Shown: one piece after another, positions 36,476-49,032 of the stretch
Numbering within the stretch: position 1 is the stretch's first letter
Layout of the letters: every line of letters starts with the position of its first letter
Source of the DNA: Diplosphaera chodatii
Taxonomy: Eukaryota; Chlorophyta; Trebouxiophyceae; Prasiolales; Stichococcaceae
Assembly (NCBI GenBank): GCA_032358165.1
Contig: JAALGY010000038.1
Span: 1,240,001-1,304,000 of the forward strand
Length of the DNA: 64,000 nucleotides
Direction: 5' to 3'
Translations under genes and position numbers: made by a program
Notes under the pieces: generated by a model
Databases searched by the model: none
Told to the model about the DNA's origin: nothing
What the model saw: only the letters and a program-made list of their open reading frames with translations

Positions 36476-38608
36476 ATGGCGCTGGTGACTGCACCCATGC
36501 ATGCAGCGGGAATAGGCGGACTGCCATGCAGACTGCCGTTTCAGCACACAGCAGTCACGTCGCAACAGAAACAAGCATCTCAACGGAAGCACATAATTAC
36601 CCACAGCTCGGTAAGCAACGCTGCAATGTTATGTTGGCCATATGCTGCATGGCGGTGGTGGAGGGGAGGTGCAAGAACGCTTGCTGCAACGGCAGAAGGA
36701 CAACCGACCTCACCACCATCTTGTTCAGGAGTCAACGTCCAGCAGGGACACCGCAGCAGACCTTCTTGCGGAGACGGAAGCACTGCTGCAAGATCTGTCA
36801 CAGGGTGCCCCGCCGCCCCCGCCCGAGGGTTACCTGTCGGATGACGAGGTTGGTGCCGCCAGCACGCCCTCAATGCTCATGAGACGTGATATCCGCATGG
36901 GCGTGTGGCAACACACACTGTGCCGTATTGTTTGCCGTCCTACCGGGCCTCCCGGCTAGACATGCTCATGTTGCATGCAGGGCGGCGGCTATCGTTTTGA
37001 GGTCAAATGCGACGTCAACGGCTGCATCATCACGCCTGTGGCGCAGGACCGCGCAGCAAACCCAGGGCCACCAGGTCCGTAGTTGATGTGCTTGTTGCTG
37101 GCACCTGGGTGGTGATGCTGTCGGACACACTCTGTACCTGTGGCCGCTTCCCATGCAACAAACCAAGCCAAGCAACCGCACTCCCCTTGCAGGCCTGTCC
37201 AGCCCTGTGCAGCCACAAGCCGTGCCGAAGGGTCCAGCAGCATTCAGCTATCATGAAGGCGACGGCTGGAAAATCGGGTTTGATGAGGCCGCCGAGTCTG
37301 ACGGTGTGCTTTGTATGCAAGATGTGTGGGAAAGTATTGACAGCATGCAGGAGTACCGCTCAGTGACTGTACGCATGAATGCAGCATATATTCTGCACTG
37401 CAGACATCACAGGTCATATGTCGCTAACCTCTGTCTGCATGGCATGCTCCAGACACATACTCTGCAGTCATTGGCAGCGACACATGGAGCATTGCGCTCA
37501 CTCGGAAGGAATTGGTGGACTTCATACAGGCAAGGCATGCTAGCTTAGATGGATGCCCCAGATCAACGCGTTCAGCTTGCGCATTATTAACAAAAGGCTT
37601 GAGGTGCATGTGTCGTCCCATACAGCTGCTGAAGAACCTGCGCCGCAGCGTCACGACGCTCGACATCTGTGGCCAGTGGGGCGAGAAGGGCGACGAAGCC
37701 ACGCTGGTGCGCCATGAGTACTCATCGGAGCAGGCGGGGCCACCCGTCATCAGAAAAAGCATGACGAGAGCAGAATATCATGCCAGCACCTTCAGCGTAC
37801 CTGCTGCTGGGTGCAGGAGATGGAGACGAAGCGGATATGGATGCAGGGCCGCGCGCCGCAGAAGCGTCTGTCAACACTGCAGGTGATGTGCATTCGCATT
37901 GCTTCTTACCCCTTTTGGTTGGACCATGCTGCAGCGAGCACCTGCAATGGGACTGAACAGCAGGCGTCCTCCTGACAGGACTTCTGGCGGCATGGCGAGC
38001 AGTCCTCAGCCAGCATGTCAGGTTTGCAGCCCAGTGATGCATCTCTGCCCAAAGCCTGGTCACCATGCCCAGCTTATCGGCGCATTGAGGGTAAAACCGG
38101 CTGGTGCTGGCTACCGCATCCTCGAAGTAACCACGCTGCCACTGCTGCCGCCACAGGGGAGGATCTCTCCACTGCCTTCAGTCTGCGCTTCATCGTCAAG
38201 ACTCCGGAGCGGCGCGAGGTGATGACCTGGTGTCGTCAACACCATGGATGCACCTAGCATTGTGTGCAGAACCAAGCACCCCACGCCGGTCCAGTGCGCA
38301 TACTCTGCTGCTCGGTGAGGAAATTGCAATGTGCGACACACATGTGGTCTGCCTCAGGTGGAGGGCCAATGGTATCCTCAAACCGTCATGAGGTAACAAT
38401 AAGTTGACTTGTTGCCCGTACGCAACAAGTACGCTGCAGTACGCTCTAGCCGTGCCAGCTGCAGTGTACAAGTCGAGGCTGTCCTGATCTGAGTGGCTGT
38501 CTGCTGCACTGCAGCATGTTTGAATTCCTCGACGGCCAGCACGACAGCTTTCTGGGCAGCATCCAGGCCAACCCAGGCTTGCAGTCGGTTGCACAGGAGC
38601 CGGCCTAG
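36476..38608 (+). CDS. DUF1818 protein with transit-peptide-like N-terminus
   Basis: DUF1818 proteins are conserved in cyanobacteria and plastid-bearing eukaryotes; the function is unknown. Eleven short exons close in phase to 305 residues: 36476-36610, 36729-36848, 36981-37074, 37193-37303, 37453-37529, 37626-37706, 37817-37882, 37979-38021, 38157-38218, 38358-38392, 38515-38608. The first exon (MALVTAPMHAAGIGG, then Gln/Ser/Lys-rich and nearly acid-free) looks like a chloroplast transit peptide. An acidic stretch (DLLAETEALLQDLSQ) and Pro-rich segment (PPPPPEGYLSDDE) precede the conserved core: EGDGWKIGFDEAAE, YSAVIGSDTWSIALTRKEL, LLKNLRRSV, KRIWMQGRAPQK, AFSLRFIV and VEGQWYPQ. The core is cut by seven or more introns. 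The intron after 37529 begins with GC (gcaagg). The last exon (MFEFLDGQHDSFLGSIQANP) goes beyond the cyanobacterial length. The family call rests on recalled motif spacing. Confidence 0.85.
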
Positions 38609-39309
38609 TATGTCGGCAGCACCTGATACGCGTCCCACGGCAACTGAACATAACAGTAGTCAAACATCATACAGGTGGATGCTGGGCACAGATACAAAAC
38701 ACACAATGCACTCCAGGTTCATGTGCGCCGCCGGGGGTGGCTGCCATGGCCATTTGCAAGTCAGTTGGCTAGAACCTCATCAATACGGTTGCAACGTCAT
38801 AGGGTCTGAGGTAATGGACTTGTGCTTTCGAAAGCTGCAAGGCTGATGACATTGAAGTTTTGTCGTTCAGCAGTCGATACATGTCAGCTTGCCGGGGGCC
38901 TGAACTACATCCTGTGAGAAGGCATTGGGCCTATCAGCAGGTCGGACACCGTCCACACGGCTAAATCTGTAAAGAGTGCAGGATACCACTCGATGTTGTA
39001 GGAATTATACGGACACATTGCCGCAGCAATTTCGTCAACAAGCTGCACTGGCGGCAGAGGAGTGCCAGCACACTGGCATGTTGGCCTCCCGTCATGCTTG
39101 ACAGTGTCAGTAGCAAGCGGCTTGTGACCAGAGGAGCAGAGACAGCTATGGAGACTGCGACGGACGACGATGCTGTCAGGTGACAACATGCTTGCTCTGC
39201 AACAACCTCTTGCAGATGTGAAGCCAACAGCGTAGCAGGTCTATGCAGAATTCTGCACAGAAGCAGTTTGGCCGATCCAACAATAAACCATTCAGACCTC
39301 CGATGCACT
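38609..39309. other. Convergent spacer DUF1818 / PIP5K
   Basis: 700 bases between converging genes. On the minus strand 38905-39189 reads openly with a protein-like stretch (NIEWYPALFTDLAVW), but I found no start context, splice partner or family match, so it is not called as a gene. Confidence 0.3.
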
Positions 39310-42300
39310 TCATGCTGCTGTATCAGCATTGACTCCTGGCTGGGTGGCCGGTTGCCGTTCGTGCTGCGCCTCCTGCTCTGCTTCCCGCTGGCTTCCTTCC
39401 GCTGCTGCCTGCCTGCCGTTCGCAGCGCCCACCGCCAGCTTCAGCACCGCAGCCGTCGCCTTGACCGGCTGGGGGCGGAAGATGTTCAGCAGAAAGGCCT
39501 GGAAGCGGCGCGAGTAGGTGACCGGGCTGACCGCTGATATGGTGCGGCCGTCATGCACCAGCGACTTGAAGCGGTGCTCCACACGCTTGCTCACATTGTA
39601 CTCCTGCAGTTGCAAGTACAAAGACGCCGTATGGTCGCAGTGCCAGTCCTGCAGGAAGTTTGGTTTACACTTAGGCCAACGCGCAGCTGCCTTGCAATAT
39701 GTCACCCTCTTGCAGGTGTTCGCAGTGCGAATGTCGACCCTGCTCACAAGGCTGGCAGTCGAGCACAGCACACAGGAGATGCGCCGATGCGTGCCCTGAC
39801 CAACCTGCAGTATGTCGATGATGCCGAAGTACAGGAGCACGTCCTCCGGCTGGCCCCCGGCATCGGGCACCGCGACCCCCGGGTTCCGAACCCCCAGCGG
39901 CAGCTGCTGCCGGCGGCCAGCCACCACAGCAGCTGCCTTCGCCTCCTCGCGCTTTGCCTCGCTGGCAGCGCCTGTCTCCGGTTGTCCCGTCTCGCTATCT
40001 GCCATGTCTGCAACCATCTCATCCTCCGTCCTGCAACACCAATACAATGGCCCTCTGGAGCTGGCGTACATTGCTACACTGACGGCCCTGGCTGCTGACG
40101 TCCCACCTGCTGCACGCTGTCAAGCATTGATCGAACGTTTTTTTGCATGAGGACTGGCCAGGGCGCGCCGGACACGAGTCCATGAACTCGGCCGCACAGG
40201 GGGAGGTGGTCACCGCAGCTCGGAGCCGAAGCTGGCGGGGGGCCGCGCCGCCTTCTGGGCGCGGCCGATCTTCCGGTAGCGCGCCAGCTGCAGCAGGTCC
40301 TCCACCCGCTGCTCGCTCACCTGCAGGGCAGGGTTGGTACACACATGAGTCCAGCGCACATGGCTCCCAATGTGCCACGCTGCGCATGATGCCCGACCTC
40401 GGCTTGCCCACTTGCCGTCTACGTTGTGCTGATGCCGACTACAAGTTTAACAACATTAACACAAATGTCAGGGCGATGAATGCTCGAGCACTGTACGTGA
40501 TGACATGTGTGTGACCTCTTCTGCAACAGGACAACAGAAGCGCCACCCCACCTTGTCACCAAACCGGCGCAGGATGATCTGCTGCGTGTGCTGCAGGTCG
40601 CGGTCGGCGAAGCTCCCAGCGCCGCTGCCGGCGCCGCCCAGCTGCTTGGTGTGCGAGGGCCGCATGGCCACAGCGGAGATGGCAGCGCCCGCGTTGGCGC
40701 GGCCCGAGTGCTCGCCCCGGCCGCTGACGCTGCTGCGGGGCACGCCGCCGTCGCACTCGCCGCCGCTGTTGTACACCTCGTCCTCCGACAGGCCCCCGTT
40801 GGGCTGCCCGCCTGCAGTGTCGGCTGAGCAGCGTCATGGGCCTTCGTGAGGCGCTGTGCTGTCGGCACTTCCGTGCGTCAGCCGGCGTGCAGTGCGTTGA
40901 AAGTGAGACGGTGTGCGAAAGGGGGGCGCACCTGCGGGGTTACCGGCCCAGGCGGGCAGCTCGATGGAGGCCTGGCGGGAGGGGCCGGACGAGGCGGCGC
41001 GGCGCAGGCGGCCGCTGGGCCAGCGGGTGGCGACCACAGCGGGCCAGCGGCTGGTGGGCGACGCGCCGCCCGGGCTGTCCGGCTCCTCCACCTCCGTGTC
41101 CTCCTGCTCCTGGGTGGGACCGCATCTGCTGTTTGTACACCGCTGACGCTCGAGTTTGATGTAACAGTTTGGTGGTTGACGTGTCGGGTCACTGAACCTC
41201 AGGTGTGTGCAAGTTCTCCCAAGACCGACTATCCTGCTGATTGTCCAAGGCAGCGGCACGCGCAGGGTGTGCACTGCATGCAGAGGCGACCGTGCCACAG
41301 ACTGCCAATCGTGCGTGAGCTGGCTGCAGAAGCAGCGACGGGGGCTTTCGAGGTTGTGTAGGGAGCCAGCTGTGCTCCCAAAGAATGGCAGCCAGCGCGC
41401 ACCGCGTCGGTGTGCTGCGGGGTGGAGGTGAGGGCGCCCCCCGAGCGGGAGTGGATGCCCAGCAGCAGGCTGTAGTCCATCACCCGCAGCGCCTCCAGCA
41501 GTGCGCAGTCCGCCCGCAGCTGCTGCTCGAACCTGCAGCGCAGCGACGACCGCATGAGCGAGCTCTGTGATGTCACATGTTGCAGAGCTGTATCTCAGCG
41601 ACCTGGCATGCGGAGGCGTGCTCACGAGTGCCAGAGACGTGCAACAGTGTGCAGTACAATCAGCCGTCCTCCTTATGCTGAACTCAGAGTTGTGCCCCAC
41701 ACACCAGCAGAACACAGGATGTGCTTGCTGAACATGTCAATCGGCACTCTGCATGGGGCCGTGCCAATGACATGTCTACAATGCTGGTTAACACCCGCAA
41801 AGAGAGGAGCGCTCACCGCTGATGCCAGTCGCCCGGCAGCAGCAGCCGCATGTCCACATTCAGGTCCTTCTGTATCGAGGCATCTGGCGGCGCTTCCCGG
41901 CCGTAGGTGCTGCCCTTCAGGTCGAACTTGCGGTGCAGCGGCACGTCCGTCCGCAGCAGATTGTTCATCACCACGAAGCGCACCTGCGTATGTACATGCA
42001 ACAGATACAAACAGCACACAGCGAACCAGCACATGCCTCTGACAAATGCTGACGACTTGATGCCGAGCTGCAAACCTGCCATCGTGTGACCACTGCGAGC
42101 GCGGACAGCGGTCACATGTCCGCTTGTGCATGCGGGCGATGCACCGAACACGAGCAGCAGGGCACCTTGCCGCCGTTCTGGGGCTTGATGCGGTGCAGGC
42201 CCAGGTACTTGATGAGCAGCGTGTCAGGGTACTCCGCAATGTGTGCTGAGTACCGAGGCAGCAACTTCAGCAGCAGCTCCATCTCGCCTGCAGTGGCAAA

Positions 42301-45300
42301 TACCCATTAGGAAGGGGACCAGCGACCCGCTGGTTGTGAGTACAACCATGGCCTGTCACCCAGCACCTGAGAGGACAGTGGAGCACCGCGCATGACAGAT
42401 GGCGGACATGCGCGGATGTGGACCGGAGGCCTCACCCTTGCGCATGGTCTTGATGAAGAACCGCTCGTCGTGGCTGATGAAGAACACGCTGCCGCTCTTG
42501 CCCGGGCTCGGAAGCTCCCGCAGTGCCTTGTCGCCTGTTGTTTCATATCACAAACGAGGCTGGTCAAACTGAAAACCAACACGCAAGTCTTGCAGGCATT
42601 GCTGAAAAGTTTTGTGAACACAGCAGCGGATGCCCATGTGCCACACCGACACACACCGCAGATGGACAGCATGTAGTCCGCGGGGTCGATGTGGAAGGTG
42701 GCCCGCAGCTTGCTAAAGGCCTTCGGGCAGTAGTCCTTCCACTTGAAGTTGGATGCCGGGTGCGGCGGCGTGGCGCGGCTGCCATCCCGTGGGAAGTACT
42801 GCTGCGCCTGCAGGCAGCAGGCCCCACGAGCACCGCTGTCAGCACCGTCTGCAGGTTTTGTCTGGCAGTTGGCCTGCAACCTGCCCTGCTTCAGCGAACG
42901 AGGTGCAGGGTTGCGGAGCTGCTGGGTCGGGTCGGTGCAGAATGCATCAGAGCATCAGATCATCTGCCTGAACCCTGGGACACTGTACACGGATGTTGTC
43001 CCTGTAATCATCACTGCAGGCAGGCTACTTGATGCCTGCAGAGGCCTTCAGGGGCGGAGCTGCTGCTGTTGCAGGCGCCGCCGCTGGCTGTGCAGCTACG
43101 AACCTTGTGCGTGCAGGCCAGCGGCAGCCTGCTGCTGTGTAAATTTTCAAAGCAAACGTGTGCAGACCATCGCAGCAGGTCTGGCTATCACGAGCTTCAA
43201 CAGTCTGCAGTATATCTGCCATGGGGTGCGGAGGATGGGGCGGGACGGGGTGCTGGACATTCCCTTGGCCAGCAACCCAGATGAAAGGGGTCCGGCTACA
43301 ACAAGCTACACTGTGCAGTTGCTGTGGAGCGCCGCATCGAGAGGCAGCAGGGGGCACCGACCGTGTCCTGGAAGTCGGTGGGCAGCAGCATGGGGGCGGA
43401 GGGGCGCGCGTGCACCCCGCCCACGCTGTACCGGATGCCCAGCTGCAGGTTGAGCATCAGGTCGTAGCTCTTGTGCCCCTTGTATATCCGCTCCCCCGGC
43501 CGCTTGGGGCCCTGCGCAGCCGGCCTCGACACGATGAGCTGCACCAACAGCAAAGCTGCGCGACTGTGCCAGGATCATGCAGCAGCATCATGTGCAGCTT
43601 GGTCTTAGGCACAACCTCTCAGGCTGTGGTCCACCACCAGCAGAATGCCTGGCGGCAGCAAGGGTGCCAGCGCTGGCGGTCACCTTGGCGCGCGCGCGGC
43701 GCTGGCGGCGCTTGACTGGGGCGGCGCGCTTCCCCAACACCGCCTCCAGCTGCTCCGCCGGTATTGGCTCCTCCCGCACCAGCGCCCCGTCCTCGTACTC
43801 GCGCAGCTGCATGCGTGCACAGCACCTCCCACGCTGTCACACCTTCAGTCACTCTGTCGCGTCAGCTGCCCAGGTGCGGCTCAGTGGCACGCCGCCCACA
43901 GCAGCAATTGCTGCTCACTGTGCAGCATGGTGCAGGCCATCTGCTGCACACCGAGTTGTGTTGCAGGGCGCACCAGGGCAGTGGCGGAGCGGCCCATCTC
44001 CCGCTCGCTTGTGCCCGTGCCGCCTCGGCCTGTGGCACACCACACGAGTAACCCTTCAAGCGGATTGCCATTGGAGGCAACAAAAGCTCCCGGCTGCTAG
44101 CCATGGAGGCTGCGCACTTGCATCCAGCGCTTTGGCTCAGCAGACAGCCTTGCGCACCCGGGTGCAGAATGGACTCACCATGCCCTGAGCCTGTGTCTGC
44201 TGCTGCTTCGTCAGCGCTGATGACAGCAGCAGCCGCAGAAGCACTGAATCTGTCGCTGGTCTCAACCGAGGCGCGCCCTCCAACCGACGCAGGGACGAGC
44301 CGCGCTGCCAGCGAACCCTGCCGCTCGCTGAGCCCTGACTGCGGCCTAAAGTCTCTCTCTGTCGTGCCTTTGAAGACCTGTGTGACACGTAACTCAAGAT
44401 GTTATTCACAGAGGCATCCAGGCCCCAGCAAGCTTGATAGTAGCAATGTTCGCGAGAAGGCGTGCAGCTAGAGCACAGACGCGTCCAGCGGTTGGAGCAG
44501 GACCACACCCCGACGCCATGCTTGCGGCCATTTCGCCAGAACCCATTGTAGCTGGACCCGTCAGCCCAGGTGAACACGCCCACGCCACTCTGCTCACCGT
44601 CCTCCCACTTACCGTCATATCGGTCGCCTGACAGAAAGCAGGAGAGCCCGCTCAGGAGACCAATGGTTGTGAGCTTGCAGATGTACACGCAGGTGCAGAG
44701 CTGCTGGCATGCAACAGCGACGGTGGTGCACACCTGATGCCCACTTCAGGGTACCCTGCCCGTGCATGCGGCCGGCGCGCCACTCGCCGTCGTACTCATT
44801 GCCATTCACCCAGCGGTAGCGTCCTGGACCCTCTGGCTTGCCGTTCTTCCATAGCCCCTGTGGATTCCAGATCAAAGTCTCCACACGTTGTGTCAACGAA
44901 CAGTTCACGTGGTCACTGCATGCTGCCGCACGGGGCATGTCGCAGTGGCTGCAGCTTCAGCAAACCTCACCTCATAAACGTCCCCAGCTGCATACACTTT
45001 CCTGCCTAGGCCGTGCTTCTGGTCCTTCTGCCAGCCACCTGTTCGTGAGGGCAGCACATTGCACCAGGCACACCGACATCCACAACACCCTGCTCGTTGC
45101 TCACAATGACATGGCAAGCACCTGTGTAGACCGAGCCATCCGGGCCCTGCAGGGTCCCATGGCCGTGCATGCAGCCGTCGTGCCAGTCGCCACGGTACAC
45201 CGCGCCGGTGGGCCAGGTGTACTTGCCCTCGCCCTCCTTGATGCCGCCCTGCGGTGGGGACATGGATGGACGGATCACAAGCGACAAACCCATGCTGTCG

Positions 45301-46176
45301 GAATGGGGAAAGATTCACTAGGCACACCACAGGACCTGAGCTTGAGGTTAGTTATCAGGCCGCATGGTTGGGGGTCACAAAGCTGCACCTGCCATTCGCC
45401 ATCATAGTCGGAGCCATCTGCCCACCGATACACACCCACGCCCTGCGGCAGCCCTGCCTGCCAGCCACCTGCCACATGCAAGCTTGTGGACTGAGCTGAG
45501 ACTGGGGATGATGCCACGTGCAGGCACTAGAGCTCCCCATGCCCTAAAGACACCCACCCGAGTACTTGTCGCCATTGCTGAACTCCTTGTGCACGCCGCT
45601 CTCAAAGAGGTGCGTGCGGCGGTCGGAGCGCCGGCGCAGCGCGTCCCTGATCAGAGACGGCAGGCCGCCCTCCCCTGGCGGCGCCTCTGCCTGGTGCGGC
45701 GACATCGCCTGCGGGCGCAGCTGCCCCGGCGTCGCGGCCGTGAGATTTGCGCCCGACGGCCGACTGGCGCCTGCAGGCGGACTGCCATGTGCTGCGCCCT
45801 CAGCAGGGCTCCTGCTGTTGCCGAACCTGCTGTCGGGGCTGTCGCCGCTGCTGGGCGTACTGCTGCCTGCTGTTGTGCGGCCCGTGGCGGCGGTCTGGCC
45901 TGATGCACCCCGAGCGCCCGTGTCAGGCGAGCCGCTGTCTGGTGTGCGGTCGTCCTGTGGAGAACCGCTTTGGCGCAGGCGGCTCTGGGCGGCTGGTGTG
46001 ACAGGCGACCCCTGCATGGCAATGCCGCTGGGCGCCTTGCCACCCTGTGAGGGAGCGCATTCTGCGGCGCACGGGCCCACTTGCGCCCCGTCTGGGTAGG
46101 TTTTGCCGGGCACCGGCGTGCCGTTGCCCAGCGCGGAATTGCTGTAAGCCACGACGGGCCCATCTACCTCCGCCAT
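39310..46176 (-). CDS. PIP5K: Phosphatidylinositol-4-phosphate 5-kinase with eight MORN repeats
   Basis: Lipid kinase that makes PI(4,5)P2 at the plasma membrane. Twenty exons close in phase to 1,139 residues: 45558-46176, 45389-45468, 45122-45248, 44971-45038, 44734-44857, 44509-44627, 44179-44377, 43974-44029, 43684-43806, 43362-43538, 42657-42801, 42436-42534, 42166-42287, 41817-41983, 41403-41532, 40932-41109, 40552-40811, 40214-40320, 39805-40030, 39310-39603. A disordered Pro/Ser/Gly-rich N-terminus of about 200 residues precedes eight MORN repeats (for example [18 protein letters not shown]). The kinase core has [46 protein letters not shown] with the ATP-site Lys, [35 protein letters not shown] and the activation-loop region KRVEHRFKS, then [10 protein letters not shown] Ser/Gly/Ala-rich insert of about 180 residues splits the C-lobe. 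Domain order matches the MORN-PIP5Ks of land plants. Confidence 0.95.
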
Positions 46177-46782
46177 CTGCAGTCAGTTGGGCTGCAGCAG
46201 CGCTGCTGCGCCCCGCATCCTGATCATTGCGGGCCGGCTGTTGGCAATACCCTCTGAGTGCCAGCCGCTGGACTGAAGTGCGTGCAGTACTCGCAGCCGT
46301 TGCGGAAACCCAATCGCACCAGCAGTTATGCGGTGGCGCTAGGCTGTTGTAAGACTGGCTACAGTAACCAGACAGCAGCTGTCATCCTTGGCATTGGTGC
46401 AGATCACCCTGAAGAAGATGGAACAGCAGCCGGACCGATTGTATGCGGATCCTGGCTTTGCCACGAGCAACCTGGTCACGGACGATCTGCCCCGGAACCA
46501 AGCGGGAATTTTGGCCCGTCGCTTTGCAGTCCTTTGCCTTACCCGAATGCGAGACACTCGTGTAGCATAGACTTTGTCACCGTACAAACTTTAGTGAGCG
46601 TGCGGAAGCGATCTGCTGCGGCTTCGCGGGGGACATGGGGCTGGGGGGCCAACCAGTGCTGGCATTGAAAGGGGAGCATTAGCCATGGTTGGGTGGCGCC
46701 TTTTCCGCGCAGATGGTGAACTGCCTTTGCCCTGTGGAACTGCATTCACTCGTGGTTTACATCTGACTGGACGAATACCTTA
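46177..46782. other. PIP5K upstream region and CW-gene 3' side
   Basis: About 600 bases between the PIP5K start and the CW-gene stop, both minus strand. No supported gene; expected to hold the PIP5K promoter. Confidence 0.4.
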
Positions 46783-49032
46783 TCATGACACCGCAGGATG
46801 CGTTCGACCGTTCATCGGAGCAGTGACAGAATGCTGCTTGCTGGCGGTTGGCACGTGCTGCAGGGCTGGCACTGCCATGCCCGACGGCGCCGGCATTTGT
46901 CCAACATCGAGAATGGGTTGCAGCGCTGCCAACGCTGCAGGCCCGGCTGCACTCGGAGCATGCATCGGTATGCTGTTGCCCAGGGCATTTGGCAAGCTGT
47001 GGAGCATGGCTGATGCTGCTGCTGCAGCGCTGACTACATTTGGGAGCGGCGCAGGTGCTGGCTGGGCCCCGTGCGTGCCGCCTGCCATGCCAGCCTGGGG
47101 CATACCATTGGCCGTCGCCTGCTCAGCAGGCACCTGCTGCCCTAGCGGCGGCAGCTGCATTTGGCCATATGCTGGCTGCTGTCCCACTGCCATCTGCCCA
47201 GGCGCACTGGCCACAAGCGCAGCCGCCAGCTGTGCGAGGCTTGCCGGGGGCAGTTGCCACTGTGAGCTCTGCATGCCCGCCTGACCCGGCCATGGCGGAG
47301 GCAGCCCTTGCGGAAGCCAGGGCATGGATACCAGTCCCTGCTGTGCGCTGTGCGCTGCCAATTGAGCTGCGAGGGCTTGGCTGCTCTGTGGCTGCATGGG
47401 AAGCTGCTGCTGCTGCTGCTGCTGCGGCTGCTGCTGCTGCGGCTGCTGCTGCTGTTTTCCTGCATCTGCACACCAGTTCCAAGGCTGAGCTGCCTGAGCA
47501 ACAGCGCCAGCTCCTGATCCAGGCATCGGGTGGGGTTAGCACAGCGGATAGTGGCGACGAACATGATCGGAGCCAAGGCATCGCCGAGGCACCTGGGAGC
47601 TGCAAGGCTGCAGCGCTGCTGGCTGCCCTTGCGCTCCTGTCGGACTCCAGGAACTGTCCGCTGGTGACGGCCGCCACTGCTGCCGCTGCTGTCATTGCGA
47701 GCCGCGAGGCCTCATGCGCGGCATTGGCGGAAGCCTCACCATTTGGCGGCATGCCCTGCAGAGTGGCGAGTCACTACGTCCAGATCTGACAACACAATTC
47801 ACATTGGCGGCAGCAGCAACCTTTCTGCAGAGTGCTTGATGCACCGGCTTACCCTGAAGTACGACGCTGCAGTTGCAATGTTGACGCCCTCGTTTGCCAG
47901 CTGAGCTGCCTGGAGTGCAGAGGCGTCGGTCTCAACATGTACTGTCAGGGCTGCCTGTGCTGTGGGACATAGAGGGGGCCTGCCTCCCAGTTTGAAGCGG
48001 GCAGATGACTCACCTCAGGTGCAAAGCTGGCCAGGCCGTCCCACAGCCAGTGTGGTGGGGGTACTGCCGCCTGTCCCCGCCCCTTGCTGATCTCCCACAC
48101 CCCGCCCTTTTGAATGACCTTCTGGAAGCCGCTATGCGCTTTCCGCACATTGCCCAACCCCCGGCCTGCCATGCCTGAACACCATAAAGTCACCAGATCA
48201 TAGGTCGCCTGCATGACATGATCCCCCAGAAGGCGCAAGATCTCCACTCGCAGCACAGCACCTGCATCGCCGGCAGACTGGTGACGCCATGCGTCACCCA
48301 CGCCAGACCGCCGCTGCTTCCCGGCGCCAGAGCGCCTGCCTGTCACCGCCGGTGAGCCAGACCGCGAGCGGCCGCCATATTCCTTCAACCGGTGGCTCGA
48401 TGGCTGCGGCCTGTGTGTGTGTGTGTGAGAGCATGGTGGAGGACTCCATCAGGCGGAAACTGGTAACCAGTGTGATGTTACACGACGAAAAATGCTGCCA
48501 GCTTCAGTCTCAGCATGACTCCACAGGCTGTCAACTCACGCTGGGATGGTTGGGTTGACCGTTTTGACGACCTGGCCGGCCTCAAAATAGACACTGCTCT
48601 CCGCCTCCTTGTCATAGCTCTGCAGTGGCGGCAAGCGACGTGAGTGCCACGCGACACGAACCAGTGCTGCTGATTCAGCATGCTGTAGAGTGTCAAGAGC
48701 TGCATGTAGACCAGTGTGTACCTCCTCGGGCGCGTCACAACTGTTCCGCAGCGGATCAGGGCTGAGACGGCAGTACCTAGGACACGACATGTACATTATG
48801 GTGCGTCATGAGACTGGTCGTCTGTTGTGCAGCTTCCTCCACAATCATCACGAACACAGCACGCTGCACAGCACGCCATGGCCGCTGCACGAGCGGATCG
48901 GGAGCTTGGTGCAGGACCGCACCATTTCTCTTTCTCGTTGAGCACCGTGCCAGGGGGCAGGCGGCGCCACTTGTCACAATTGTCGCAGCACGCCCACACA
49001 TCCTCCACAAGCTGTGCAGGCGTGGTCGCCAT
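46783..49032 (-). CDS. CW-type zinc-finger protein with glutamine-rich C-terminus
   Basis: CW fingers read methylated histone H3 lysine 4. Eight exons close in phase to 516 residues: 48923-49032, 48722-48776, 48540-48619, 48262-48410, 48014-48174, 47853-47954, 47593-47755, 46783-47513. The finger is split by the first intron: CCDNCDKWRRLPPGT with the first two Cys, then WYCRLSPDPLRNSCDAPEE with the last two and the aromatic residues of the fold. It lies at the extreme N-terminus. A middle block (GFQKVIQKGGVWEISKGRGQ, PPPHWLWDGLASFAPE) looks conserved but I do not recognise it. Helical Ala-rich segments follow (ALQAAQLANEGVNIATAASY, LAMTAAAAVAAVTSGQFLES), then about 240 residues rich in Gln, Pro and Ala, as in transcription cofactors. 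The Met at 49032 is nine residues before the finger's first strand. Confidence 0.85.
47404..47454 (-). repeat. CAG-type trinucleotide repeat coding for polyglutamine
   Basis: An interrupted (CTG)n run on the plus strand, read as CAG on the minus strand, encodes alternating Gln runs and Pro in the CW-gene last exon. Likely length-polymorphic. Confidence 0.9.
48412..48427. repeat. Short GT dinucleotide run
   Basis: Eight GT units. On the minus strand this is a CA run ending two bases upstream of the acceptor AG of CW-gene exon 4. Confidence 0.85.

Noticed and set aside
47040..47789. Long plus-strand open frame (249 codons) opposite the CW gene
   Set aside because: It is the mirror of a Gln/Ala-rich coding exon; its poly-Ala and poly-Leu content comes from CTG repeats, and the minus-strand exons rejoin in phase.
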